Below, in pieces: positions 1 to 11,372 of a stretch of 64,000 nt of DNA (its first letter is position 1; each line of letters begins with the position of its first letter). The stretch is from contig RPFO01000155.1 in the NCBI GenBank assembly GCA_009746045.1, positions 16,132 to 80,131 on the forward strand, read 5' to 3'. This stretch comes from Mesostigma viride (lineage: Eukaryota > Streptophyta > Mesostigmatophyceae > Mesostigmatales > Mesostigmataceae). The translations under genes and the position numbers were made by a program. Under the pieces are notes generated by a model. The model was not told where the DNA came from and did no database searches. It was given only the letters and a program-made list of their open reading frames with translations.

Positions 1-207
<207 letters not shown>

Positions 208-259
208 AAGCAAGCAAGGCAGCCACATGCACGAGATGTGATTATTGGCAAGCCAGCCA

Positions 260-352
260 GCGGGGGCACCACAGGGAGGAGGGCATGGGGACAGGGGGAA
301 GGGGGAGGGGGCGGGGGGCAGGGTCCAGGCGGCAGGGGGCAGGGGGAGCCTT
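260..352 (+). other. G-run segment with G-quadruplex potential (first of about 11 copies)
   Basis: Beside each AGCC tract lies a segment with many G runs of 3-6 on the plus strand, spaced by 1-3 bases (GGGGGAAGGGGGAGGGGGC and continuing). This meets the usual G3+N1-7 quadruplex rule several times over. Other copies lie near 4970-5050, 5430-5510, 10980-11065, 11440-11520, 15350-15430, 15885-15960, 19545-19625, 20010-20090, 20590-20670, 24280-24355 and 24730-24815. Folding is inferred from the pattern only. Confidence 0.7.
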
Positions 353-642
353 TCTGAAGCTATGAGTCACAGGTCGTGGGGACTGGGGCATGGGGCAGGC
401 CCTCAGCCACCTGCACGTGATGTGGTCAGAGGCAAGTCACAAGCAGGGGCACAGTGGGCAGGTGGGACGGGGCAGGGGACCTAGGGCACGAGCCATGAAA
501 CTTGGGGCATGGGGAGTGGGGCGTTGGGCAGGCAGGTAGGGGTGGTACACACGCACATGCCCTGCCATGCCCTGCGATCCCGCAAAGGGCACCGTGGGGT
601 CTTGTGGGTTGTCACACGTTGTTATGGGGTGCATATTTGCAG

Positions 643-751
643 GGACATGAAGATGGGTGACCGCGCCGTAACCGAGACGTGTGTGGTGGCAACATGCCGC
701 CTGGATACCAGCTGGCCTTGCTTCGTTAGCTACATTTATGGCTGCATGTGA
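643..751 (+). other. Exon-like patch in block b (terminal exon candidate)
   Basis: A TATTTGCAG acceptor-like site precedes an open stretch beginning with codons for DMKMGDRAVTETCVVATC and ending in TGA at 749-751. The same open patch occurs at 11816-11924, 16255-16363, 20967-21075 and 25107-25215, almost unchanged. A TATAAAG motif lies about 70 bp downstream in each unit. The openness may only reflect the recent origin of the copies. I do not recognise the peptide. Confidence 0.3.
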
Positions 752-3340
752 TGGCGTGCCCTAGCGGTGGTCACAGTGGTCACAGTGAGGGCCTGTGGTT
801 GCCCCATACTGGTGGTGGTTATAAAGAAGTTAGCGAATACAAAACTTTCTTTCTTAAGGTGATTTTGAAGTGGGCATGAGCGATCGTGCACATGCTAACA
901 TTTGATGGCCATTCCATGGTGAAGTTGGGAATTGGATGGGATTGTTTGATAAAGATGCGGTGGTGTGTCTTAAAATGAGCTGTGCTAATCTCATTATGAA
1001 GTGCTCAAGACAACTCATTATAATAAATCAGAGTTGGAACAAACATTGTCTGCATCATGCCCCAACTTGAACACTACATGAAGTGTGACACCTATGCTAC
1101 GTGTGTTGCGGGCTAGCTGTGTCAGCAAACAATTTTAGCTTTTAGCCCTCAAATCGTGTCCAACTCGCGCCTAACAATAGGAGCCAGTTGCACCTTGCAT
1201 GGTAATGTCCACAAACTAACCTAAAACAGTTTAGTGTCCATACTGGGACCAAAGCACACTCATATAGGGACTTTGGTCTGGCAGGCCCCCAGCGGCTTGG
1301 CCGGCCAGGGCGGCATATTCTGACCTGGCCTGGCCCCAAGGGCATTCCCAAAAGGGTAGGGAAACATGCCACGAACTACACCCAGATGTTGCTGGATGAC
1401 CTACTCGTCCCAGCCATAACTCATAAAAAATGCCTACAATATTTGGAACGAATCCATGCATCGATGCTCCTACACCAATCAGTTTTCTGCACCGCCATAG
1501 CCTCGAATTTGCATGTACGTAATTATTTCGTCCCAGTGGACCTTTAGCGAGATGACTTGCCTGAACGTGTTCAGACGGGGAGCGTGCCAGGAAACGGCTC
1601 GAAGCTGGGAAAAGCAGGGGGCTCCGCCTGCGGACGGGCCGTACGAAGCCGAAATTTTATGGCTCCCGCTGGCCCCCCCGCCTCGGCGCCCTCGGCCACT
1701 GCCCCTTCGCGCTGCGCGCCCCGCGTGGCGCCGGCGTTCCCGAGGACGCACCCCGCGGTGTACGCGCCAATCGCCCGCTCAGGCGCCAAAAAGTCCGGGC
1801 CCCGAAGGGGCCCCCAACTTGTCAACTACTTAACTACGATCGTGTTGCGCAACGGAGAAACCCGAACATCCTGACATCGCCGCGGGCGCCGTACCGTACG
1901 GCCTGATCGAACCCCCACGACCGAGGGCAAATCCTGAAATCCTGCGGAGCCGCGAGTAACGGCCCGTAACCGCCGGCCTGAACACCGTCACACCCTCCTA
2001 AGATCGAGTCTCACATGTTCTGAACGGAAAATGACGTCAGCTCAATTCAGCAAAATGCGCGAGAAATTGCGGGCGGCATATACGGCAGGGTCAAATAGTT
2101 TGTTCCGAAGCAACTCTATCCAAACATCGTAGTCGATTTACTAAGGGTTCAGACTGAACGGTAAGTTTCGAGTGTTCAGACTGAGCGGGAAATTTAGTTC
2201 GAACACTATTCTGAGCGGTTTTTGGTTCAATTTTCGGTTCGGCCTACTTCCCACGCAATTTCCGTGCCAATTTTTGCGAGATGACTGAACTGAACGTGTT
2301 CAGAGAAAAACGGCTCGAAACTGTGAAAAGCAGGGGGCTCCGCCTTGGGACGGGCCGTACGAAGCCGAAAATTTTGGGCTCCCGCTGGCCCCCCCGCCTC
2401 GGACCCTGACCGAAATACGGACTTGAACGGGGAAAGTTGGACCGGTCGAACCGTACCAAATTTTAGTTCGCATGCGGGGCGGGGCGAGCGTCGCGTCGAA
2501 CGCACCGGGCTGGCGATGCTCCTACACCAATCAGTTTTCTGCACCGCCAGTGTTCAGACTGAATGGGAAATGTGCCAAAAATTTAGTTCGAACACTTTTC
2601 TGAACGGAACATCCTACTCTATTTACTAGAAAGAAGATCCGATCAGTACGGCTGAACGTCGTGTGGCTTGTATTGTAGAGCTACGAAACGAGTTGAGACT
2701 GAACGGGACGCGTGGCAGTATGACAGTGACAGTCATCGTGACAGGAGAGTTGACAGTGGGAAATTTTTGGAGTGTTGCGAATTTTTTAATATTGTCGAGC
2801 TACGAAACGGGTTGAGACTGAACGGGACGCGTGGCAGTATGACAGTGACAGTGGGAAATGTTTGGTGTGTTGTGAACCTGAATTTGGGGCGCGGTGTTTT
2901 GGGAGTGCGTGGCGATGGATGCAATACAGTTGGCATCGTTCATTGCTCGGCATTGTTAAGGGACGTAAGGAAACCATGTACATTGCTCACGCAGGGAAAT
3001 TGGAATTACTGCAGCTCGGGGACAGGCTCGCACTAGTTGTGCTGTTGTGATAGGATTGTCATCAGCCGTAGGTAATCGATGGTCAACGCCGCTTTCAGAA
3101 TGAGGAGGTGGACGTTATACCTGATATCAATATACTTTGTTGGGCAGGTAAGTGGCAACGGAAAGGTTTCGATGCTTCCTTATTTCTGCATCCTGCATTG
3201 ACCACTTTAGCGAGTCAGGATGTTGCTTAGCGCGTAGGTGTACGTGCATTTTGCAGGATGGCGTTGACGTTGATGGGAATACGACGTGTGAATTTGTGTT
3301 CGTGTGCCTTCTGAGACGTGTAGGCGAGCACGGTTGTCAG

Positions 3341-3491
3341 TGTGGACCCGCGGCCAGAATCGTATCATTACGTCGAGCAAGCCGGGCTTTACCAGGGCGA
3401 TGTCTCGTTGCAGCAGGCCTACGTCCGGGATGTGCTGAATTGGTTGGTCCTGTCGCCACCTGACGGCTTCTGCGACAACGTATATTTGACG
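3341..3491 (+). other. Exon-like 151-bp patch, block f, unit I
   Basis: GGTTGTCAG acceptor-like site, a 151-bp open stretch (peptide including SYHYVEQAGLYQGDVSLQQA and VRDVLNWLVLSPPDGFCDNV), then a perfect GTAAGT donor. This is what an internal coding exon of a spliceosomal gene looks like. I recognise no protein family. The upstream and downstream exons are not identified, so this may be a fragment of a gene captured when the repeat arose. Confidence 0.4.
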
Positions 3492-3578
3492 GTAAGTTCC
3501 TTGTGGCGTTACTCTGCTATGATCATATGTTTTTGTAAACGTGATGAACTGGGCATGGTTGCTGTGTGTTATTATGGG

Positions 3579-4092
3579 GCTTGTGCAACACACCCCAACA
3601 TAGTTGCTCGCCGGTAATAACCAAGTGGGTGTGGTGCAGCCCACCCATCAAATGACATCGGCTTCACCTGCAACTTGGAAGGTAGTTTTGGGGAGTGTGT
3701 TTCAGTGTGCCTACCAAGTTTCAGGCCAATTGAATGTCATTTGGTATGGGCTGCCGCTCCCAGGCTTTGGCTTGTGCAACACACCCCAACATAGTTGCTC
3801 GCCGGTAATAACCAATTGGGTGTGGTGCAGCCCACCCATCAAATGACGTCGGCTTCACCTGCAACTTGGAAGGTAGTTTTGGGGAGTGTGTTTTAGTGTG
3901 CCTACCAAGTTTCAGGCCAATTGAATGTCATTTGGTATGGGCTGCCGCTCCCAGGCTTTGGCTTGTGCAACACACCCCAACATAGTTGCTCGCCGGTAAT
4001 AACCAAGTGGGTGTGGTGCAGCCCACCCATCAAATGACATCGGCTTCACCTGCAACTTGGAAGGTAGTTTTGGGGAGTGTGTTTTAGTGTGT
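3579..4092 (+). repeat. Three 191-bp tandem repeats, block g, unit I
   Basis: Copies begin at 3579, 3770 and 3961 with GCTTGTGCAACACACC; the third is cut after about 130 bp. Copies differ at only a few bases (CAAGTGGG versus CAATTGGG, ACATCGG versus ACGTCGG). Each contains CAAGTTTCAGGCCAATTG. Confidence 0.95.
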
Positions 4093-4882
4093 TTACGTTT
4101 ACCGTAATCTTATGCAATTTCCTTTTTTCCAGACGAATTTTCTTGGTCGCAGCGTGCACATACCGGACGAAGAGTCTGTCTTCCATTGTCGTATCCGTGG
4201 GGTGCGTCCTCTTCATTCTCCTTGGGAATGTCATTGCCACGTTATCCGTGTTGCTTTCTTCTGGAACAGGCTGGGCAGGGAAAGCCCATGATTGCTCATG
4301 GATGATTTCTCATGCACCGATTTTGGGTGTCGTTGACTGCTGTGCTTCCTGACGTTCATGGTGGTTTTGCGTGTGATAAGCTGCCTTGCTTTGCACGTGG
4401 GTTTTCACTGGGCTATATGGGTGAAGGTGAGCAACTAGGGGTGTGTCATGCTGTGCTATATTGCTTCCATCCAGCATATCCAAAGTTAGACTTGCTCTAA
4501 TGGCTGTGCAATATTTGTGTTGTGCAGATTTTTACTGGGCTGAAGCCAAATTCACGCATGGGTAGACAGTTTGCTGCACGTGAATTTTTACTGGGCTGTA
4601 CGTGCAGGTGGGCAACCATGTGTTGTGCCATATTTTTCTACATGGATTCATCATACTTGCTGTCAAACGTAGGCCCCATTGGCTTGCACACTGAATTTTG
4701 CTTTGCTGACTGTGTAATTTTGATGTCTCATTCTGCAGGCGTGCCCGCTACCTGATCAACCAGGTGTGCTTTGCATTGTGCCAGCGGGGCCATGTTTGTT
4801 TCCTTTGCACGTGTAGACAGGCAGGCTGGCAGGGGACATGGGGCACGAGGCTTGGGGTTTGGGGTATGTGGCATGGGTCAGG

Positions 4883-4883
<1 letters not shown>

Positions 4884-4918
<35 letters not shown>
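4884..4918 (+). repeat. AGCC microsatellite tract 2
   Basis: About 8-9 pure AGCC copies following GGCATGGGTCAGGC, in the first subrepeat of unit II. Confidence 0.95.
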
Positions 4919-5254
4919 AAGGCAGCCACATGCACGAGATGTGATTATTGGCAAGCCAGCCAGCGGGGGCACCACAGAGGAGGGTATGGGGACAGGGGGA
5001 AGGGGGGAGGGGGCGGGGGGCAGGGTCCAGGCGGCAGGGGGCAGGGGGAGCCTTTCTGAAGCTATGAGTCACAGGTCATGGGGACTGGGGCATGGGGCAG
5101 GCCCTCAGCCACCTGCACGTGATGTGGTCAGAGGCAAGACACAAGCAAGGGCACAGTGGGCAGGTGGGACGGGGCAGGGGACCTGGGGCACGAGCCATGA
5201 AACTTGGGGACATGGGGCACGAGGCTTGGGCCGTGGGGTATGTGGCATGGGTCA

Positions 5255-5360
<106 letters not shown>

Positions 5361-5610
5361 AAGCAAGCAAGCAAGCAAGGCAGCCACATGCACGAGATGT
5401 GATTATTGGCAAGCCAGCCAGCGGGGGCACCACAGGGAGGAGGGCATGGGGACAGGGGGAAGGGGGAGGGGGCGGGGGGCAGGGTCCAGGCGGCAGGGGG
5501 CAGGGGGAGCCTTTCTGAAGCTTTGAGTCACAGGTCGTGGGGACTGGGGCATGGGGCAGGCCCTCAGCCACCTTGCACGTGATGTGGTCAGAGGCAAGTC
5601 CCAACAGGGG

Positions 5611-6066
5611 CCCATCATGTGGGCAAAGTGGGGTCGTGCAGGTCCATCATTTGAGGGAGTAACTGCTGCCAGGGGGTGGCATCGTCCCTTGTGCGCGCTA
5701 GCACGTGCCCACCGTTAGGGATGGGCCATGGTCCTAAAATATGCAAATGACCTTGGATTGGCCTGAAACTTGAAGGGAGGCTTCCCCCACACTAGCTCAT
5801 CATGTGGGCAAAGTGGGGTCGTGCAGGTCAATCATTTGAGGGAGTAACTGCTGCCAGGGGGTGGCATGGTCCCTTGTCCGCGCTAGCACGTGCCCCCCGT
5901 TAGGGATGGGCCATGGTCCTAAAATATTCAAATGACCTTGGATTGGCCTGAAACTTGGAGGGAGCCTTCCCCCACACTAGCCCATCACGTGGACAAAGTG
6001 GGGTCGTGCAGGTCCATCAATTGGGAGGGTGGATGCTGCCAGGGGGTGGAATGGTCCCTCGTGGTC
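5611..6066 (+). repeat. Two and a half 185-bp tandem repeats in the unit II insert
   Basis: The motif CATCATGTGGGCAAAGTGG recurs at 5613, 5798 and (with two changes) 5983, giving a 185-bp period. The third copy ends near 6066 before an A-run. Each full copy carries ATTGGCCTGAAACTTG, the reverse complement of the core of the 191-bp repeat, so the two repeat families may be distant inverted relatives. Confidence 0.9.
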
Positions 6067-6304
6067 TCTCCAAGAAAAAAAAAAAATTTACGTGTGCACA
6101 CCCTACCCTCCACTCAATTAATAGTATAAAAATCATATTAGACATCACCAAGAATGCCACAGAGCAAAAAACTCACCAGCTGCATCTCCGCAGAAGTCTG
6201 CCCACCGCTCGGCATGGGAGGCAGGAACGGCACCAGATGTAACATCTGCGACCAGAACGGCACCCCCAGCAAACAAGGAACGCCACAAGGAACGCCACAA
6301 GGAA

Positions 6305-6905
6305 CTCACCGTCAAATAAACGTTGTCACAGAAGCCGTCAGGTGGCGACAGGGCCAACCAATTCAGCACATCCCGGACGTAGGCCTGCTGCAACGAGACA
6401 TCGCCCTTGTAAAGCCGGGCTTGCTCGACGTAATGATACGATTCTGGCAGCGGGTCCACACTGACAACCGTGCTCGCCTACACGTATGAGAAGGCGCACG
6501 AACAGAAATTCACACGTCGTATCTACGCACTAAGCAATATCCTGACTCGCTCAAGAGGTCAATGCAGAATGCAGAAATAAGGAAGCATCGAAACCTTTCC
6601 GTGGCCACTCACCTGCCCAACAAAGTATATTGATATCAGGTATAACGTCCACCTCCTCATTCTGAAAGCGGCGTTGACCATCGATTACCTACGGCTGATG
6701 ACAATCCTATCACAACAGCACAACTAGTGCGAGCCTGCCCCCGAGCTGCAGTAATTCCAATTTCCCGGCGTGAGCAATGTACATGGTTTCCTTACGTCCC
6801 TTAACAATGCCGAGCATTCTGACGATGCCAACTATATTGCATCCATCGCCACGCACTCCCAAAACACCGCGCCCCAAATTCGCTGGTTCACAACACTCCA
6901 AACTG
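6305..6905 (-). repeat. Inverted copy of block e/f inside unit II
   Basis: Read on the minus strand this matches about 2850-3510 (and 8863-9523) with scattered changes: same order of the Val/Leu-rich end of block e, the acceptor, the exon-like patch and its donor. It therefore forms a long interrupted inverted repeat with both flanking units. Confidence 0.85.
6310..6460 (-). other. Exon-like 151-bp patch, inverted diverged copy
   Basis: Minus-strand copy of the same patch, again exactly 151 bp between an AG acceptor and a GTGAGT donor. About six substitutions from the unit I copy, four of them changing the peptide. It stays open with both splice borders kept, but the substitution pattern does not show purifying selection. 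Downstream on the minus strand, GTCGCAG followed by an open stretch and GGTGAGT near 6190-6265 could be a further exon. Confidence 0.35.
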
Positions 6906-7089
6906 TCAACTATCCTCTATCTTCGGAGGTGAACTGGCTTCTTTCTCACAGCGACCGTGCCTCGCCTTGCTTTACTAATGCACTCAACCCTTCATCACGT
7001 GAGCGTGGATGCGCTGGAAAGATGAGGGGAGGGACTGCCAACTAGGATACGAAAAGCGGAAGGGGTTGCGAAGTGCTGAATAAATGAAT

Positions 7090-7440
7090 AGGAGGCTAGT
7101 ATATGCGATCCGGATTCGGTGTATGCGACCCGGTCGATCATCTATGCTACACTCGATCATCTATGCTACACGCGGGGCGGTCATCTATGCTACATTTACG
7201 GCGTTACTACAGTATGTTACTTGACGTAACAATGTCTCTGAACGGGAGGGGACGCACTTACCTGGGGGGGGGGGACGGTGTTACAACGGGGGGGGACGCA
7301 CTTATGTGGGGGGGATCGGTGTTGTAAGTTGTAACGAAGGGGGCGGACGCATGCGTTTACGAGGGGGGGGGGAGGACGGTGTTACAACGGGGGGGTACGC
7401 ACTAATTAGAGGCATGCTCCAGTTACGGCTGGGCAGTGGG
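7090..7440 (+). repeat. Short G-run minisatellite in unit II insert
   Basis: ATCTATGCTACA repeats three times (about 7139-7195), followed by three or four degenerate copies of GACGGTGTTACAACGGGGGG with G runs up to ten. GGGCAGTGGGCAGTGGGCAG follows at 7430-7456. No gene is seen. Confidence 0.75.
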
Positions 7441-9353
7441 CAGTGGGCAGTGGGCAGTATTAGTGCTGAATTCAGCCGAAGCCGCGCAATTTTACGGAAG
7501 AGTGGACGAACCGTACCAAAATTTAGTACGAATAAATTCCCACGCAATTTCCGTGCCAGCGAGATGACTGACCTGAACGTGTTCAGACGGGGAGCGTGGC
7601 AAAAAACGGCTCGAAGCTGTGAAAAGCAGGGGGCTCCGCCCGCAAAACGGCCGTACGAAGCCGAAATTTTTGGGCTCCCGCTGGCCCCCCCGCCTAGGCG
7701 CCCTCGGCCACTGCCCCTTCGCACTGCGCACCCCGCGTGGCGCCGGCGTTCCCGAGGACGCACCCCGCGGGTGTACGCGCCAATCGCCCGCTCAGGCGCC
7801 AAAAAGTCCGGGCCCCGAAGGGGCCCCCAACTTGTCAACTACTTAACTACGATCGTGTTGCGCAACGGAGAAACCCGAACATCCTGACATCGCCGCGGGC
7901 GCCGTACCGTACGGCCTGATCGAACCCCCACGACCGAGGGCAAATCCTGAAATCCTGCGGACCCGCGAGTAACGGCCCGTAACCGCCGGCCTGAACACCG
8001 TCACACCCTCCTAAGATCGAGTCTCACATGTTCTGAACGGAAAATGACGTCAGCTCAATTCAGCAAAATGCGCGAGAAATTGCGGGCGGCATATACGGCA
8101 GGGTCAAATAGTTTGTTCCGAAGCAACTCTATCCAAACATCGTAGTCGATTTACTAAGGGTTCAGACTGAACGGTAAGTTTCGAGTGTTCAGACTGAGCG
8201 GGAAATTTAGTTCGAACACTATTCTGAGCGGTTTTTGGTTCAATTTTCGGTTCGGCCTACTTCCCACGCAATTTCCGTGCCAATTTTTGCGAGATGACTG
8301 AACTGAACGTGTTCAGAGAAAAACGGCTCGAAACTGTGAAAAGCAGGGGGCTCCGCCTTGGGACGGGCCGTACGAAGCCGAAAATTTTGGGCTCCCGCTG
8401 GCCCCCCCGCCTCGGACCCTGACCGAAATACGGACTTGAACGGGGAAAGTTGGACCGGTCGAACCGTACCAAATTTTAGTTCGCATGCGGGGCGGGGCGA
8501 GCGTCGCGTCGAACGCACCGGGCTGGCGATGCTCCTACACCAATCAGTTTTCTGCACCGCCAGTGTTCAGACTGAATGGGAAATGTGCCAAAAATTTAGT
8601 TCGAACACTTTTCTGAACGGAACATCCTACTCTATTTACTAGAAAGAAGATCCGATCAGTACGGCTGAACGTCGTGTGGCTTGTATTGTAGAGCTACGAA
8701 ACGAGTTGAGACTGAACGGGACGCGTGGCAGTATGACAGTGACAGTCATCGTGACAGGAGAGTTGACAGTGGGAAATTTTTGGAGTGTTGCGAATTTTTT
8801 AATATTGTCGAGCTACGAAACGGGTTGAGACTGAACGGGACGCGTGGCAGTATGACAGTGACAGTGGGAAATGTTTGGTGTGTTGTGAACCTGAATTTGG
8901 GGCGCGGTGTTTTGGGAGTGCGTGGCGATGGATGCAATACAGTTGGCATCGTTCATTGCTCGGCATTGTTAAGGGACGTAAGGAAACCATGTACATTGCT
9001 CACGCAGGGAAATTGGAATTACTGCAGCTCGGGGACAGGCTCGCACTAGTTGTGCTGTTGTGATAGGATTGTCATCAGCCGTAGGTAATCGATGGTCAAC
9101 GCCGCTTTCAGAATGAGGAGGTGGACGTTATACCTGATATCAATATACTTTGTTGGGCAGGTAAGTGGCAACGGAAAGGTTTCGATGCTTCCTTATTTCT
9201 GCATCCTGCATTGACCACTTTAGCGAGTCAGGATGTTGCTTAGCGCGTAGGTGTACGTGCATTTTGCAGGATGGCGTTGACGTTGATGGGAATACGACGT
9301 GTGAATTTGTGTTCGTGTGCCTTCTGAGACGTGTAGGCGAGCACGGTTGTCAG

Positions 9354-9504
9354 TGTGGACCCGCGGCCAGAATCGTATCATTACGTCGAGCAAGCCGGGC
9401 TTTACCAGGGCGATGTCTCGTTGCAGCAGGCCTACGTCCGGGATGTGCTGAATTGGTTGGTCCTGTCGCCACCTGACGGCTTCTGCGACAACGTATATTT
9501 GACG
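9354..9504 (+). other. Exon-like 151-bp patch, block f, unit II
   Basis: Identical copy of the patch in unit I, 6013 bp downstream, with the same acceptor and GTAAGT donor. Confidence 0.4.
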
Positions 9505-9591
9505 GTAAGTTCCTTGTGGCGTTACTCTGCTATGATCATATGTTTTTGTAAACGTGATGAACTGGGCATGGTTGCTGTGTGTTATTATGGG

Positions 9592-10105
9592 GCTTGTGCA
9601 ACACACCCCAACATAGTTGCTCGCCGGTAATAACCAAGTGGGTGTGGTGCAGCCCACCCATCAAATGACATCGGCTTCACCTGCAACTTGGAAGGTAGTT
9701 TTGGGGAGTGTGTTTCAGTGTGCCTACCAAGTTTCAGGCCAATTGAATGTCATTTGGTATGGGCTGCCGCTCCCAGGCTTTGGCTTGTGCAACACACCCC
9801 AACATAGTTGCTCGCCGGTAATAACCAATTGGGTGTGGTGCAGCCCACCCATCAAATGACGTCGGCTTCACCTGCAACTTGGAAGGTAGTTTTGGGGAGT
9901 GTGTTTTAGTGTGCCTACCAAGTTTCAGGCCAATTGAATGTCATTTGGTATGGGCTGCCGCTCCCAGGCTTTGGCTTGTGCAACACACCCCAACATAGTT
10001 GCTCGCCGGTAATAACCAAGTGGGTGTGGTGCAGCCCACCCATCAAATGACATCGGCTTCACCTGCAACTTGGAAGGTAGTTTTGGGGAGTGTGTTTTAG
10101 TGTGT
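9592..10105 (+). repeat. Three 191-bp tandem repeats, block g, unit II
   Basis: Same structure as in unit I at an offset of 6013 bp, including the same copy-specific variants. Confidence 0.95.
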
Positions 10106-10895
10106 TTACGTTTACCGTAATCTTATGCAATTTCCTTTTTTCCAGACGAATTTTCTTGGTCGCAGCGTGCACATACCGGACGAAGAGTCTGTCTTCCATT
10201 GTCGTATCCGTGGGGTGCGTCCTCTTCATTCTCCTTGGGAATGTCATTGCCACGTTATCCGTGTTGCTTTCTTCTGGAACAGGCTGGGCAGGGAAAGCCC
10301 ATGATTGCTCATGGATGATTTCTCATGCACCGATTTTGGGTGTCGTTGACTGCTGTGCTTCCTGACGTTCATGGTGGTTTTGCGTGTGATAAGCTGCCTT
10401 GCTTTGCACGTGGGTTTTCACTGGGCTATATGGGTGAAGGTGAGCAACTAGGGGTGTGTCATGCTGTGCTATATTGCTTCCATCCAGCATATCCAAAGTT
10501 AGACTTGCTCTAATGGCTGTGCAATATTTGTGTTGTGCAGATTTTTACTGGGCTGAAGCCAAATTCACGCATGGGTAGACAGTTTGCTGCACGTGAATTT
10601 TTACTGGGCTGTACGTGCAGGTGGGCAACCATGTGTTGTGCCATATTTTTCTACATGGATTCATCATACTTGCTGTCAAACGTAGGCCCCATTGGCTTGC
10701 ACACTGAATTTTGCTTTGCTGACTGTGTAATTTTGATGTCTCATTCTGCAGGCGTGCCCGCTACCTGATCAACCAGGTGTGCTTTGCATTGTGCCAGCGG
10801 GGCCATGTTTGTTTCCTTTGCACGTGTAGACAGGCAGGCTGGCAGGGGACATGGGGCACGAGGCTTGGGGTTTGGGGTATGTGGCATGGGTCAGG

Positions 10896-10896
<1 letters not shown>

Positions 10897-10931
<35 letters not shown>
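10897..10931 (+). repeat. AGCC microsatellite tract 4
   Basis: Same short tract as tract 2, 6013 bp downstream, at the start of unit III. Confidence 0.95.
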
Positions 10932-11267
10932 AAGGCAGCCACATGCACGAGATGTGATTATTGGCAAGCCAGCCAGCGGGGGCACCACAGAGGAGGGTAT
11001 GGGGACAGGGGGAAGGGGGGAGGGGGCGGGGGCAGGGTCCAGGCGGCAGGGGGCAGGGGGAGCCTTTCTGAAGCTATGAGTCACAGGTCATGGGGACTGG
11101 GGCATGGGGCAGGCCCTCAGCCACCTGCACGTGATGTGGTCAGAGGCAAGACACAAGCAAGGGCACAGTGGGCAGGTGGGACGGGGCAGGGGACCTGGGG
11201 CACGAGCCATGAAACTTGGGGACATGGGGCACGAGGCTTGGGCCGTGGGGTATGTGGCATGGGTCAA

Positions 11268-11372
<105 letters not shown>

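Noticed and set aside
1571-1825. Several 70-120-codon frames in block d on both strands
   Set aside because: Block d is very GC-rich and stop-poor; frames shift between units at single-base differences, which argues against coding.
2733-3050. Repeated 60-120-codon frames in blocks e and f
   Set aside because: Identical between units I and II only because the DNA is identical; frames overlap on both strands and the inverted copy does not keep them except for the 151-bp patch.
3579-4092. CRISPR-like array
   Set aside because: The repeats are 191 bp long, contiguous and without unique spacers, in DNA that is clearly eukaryotic.
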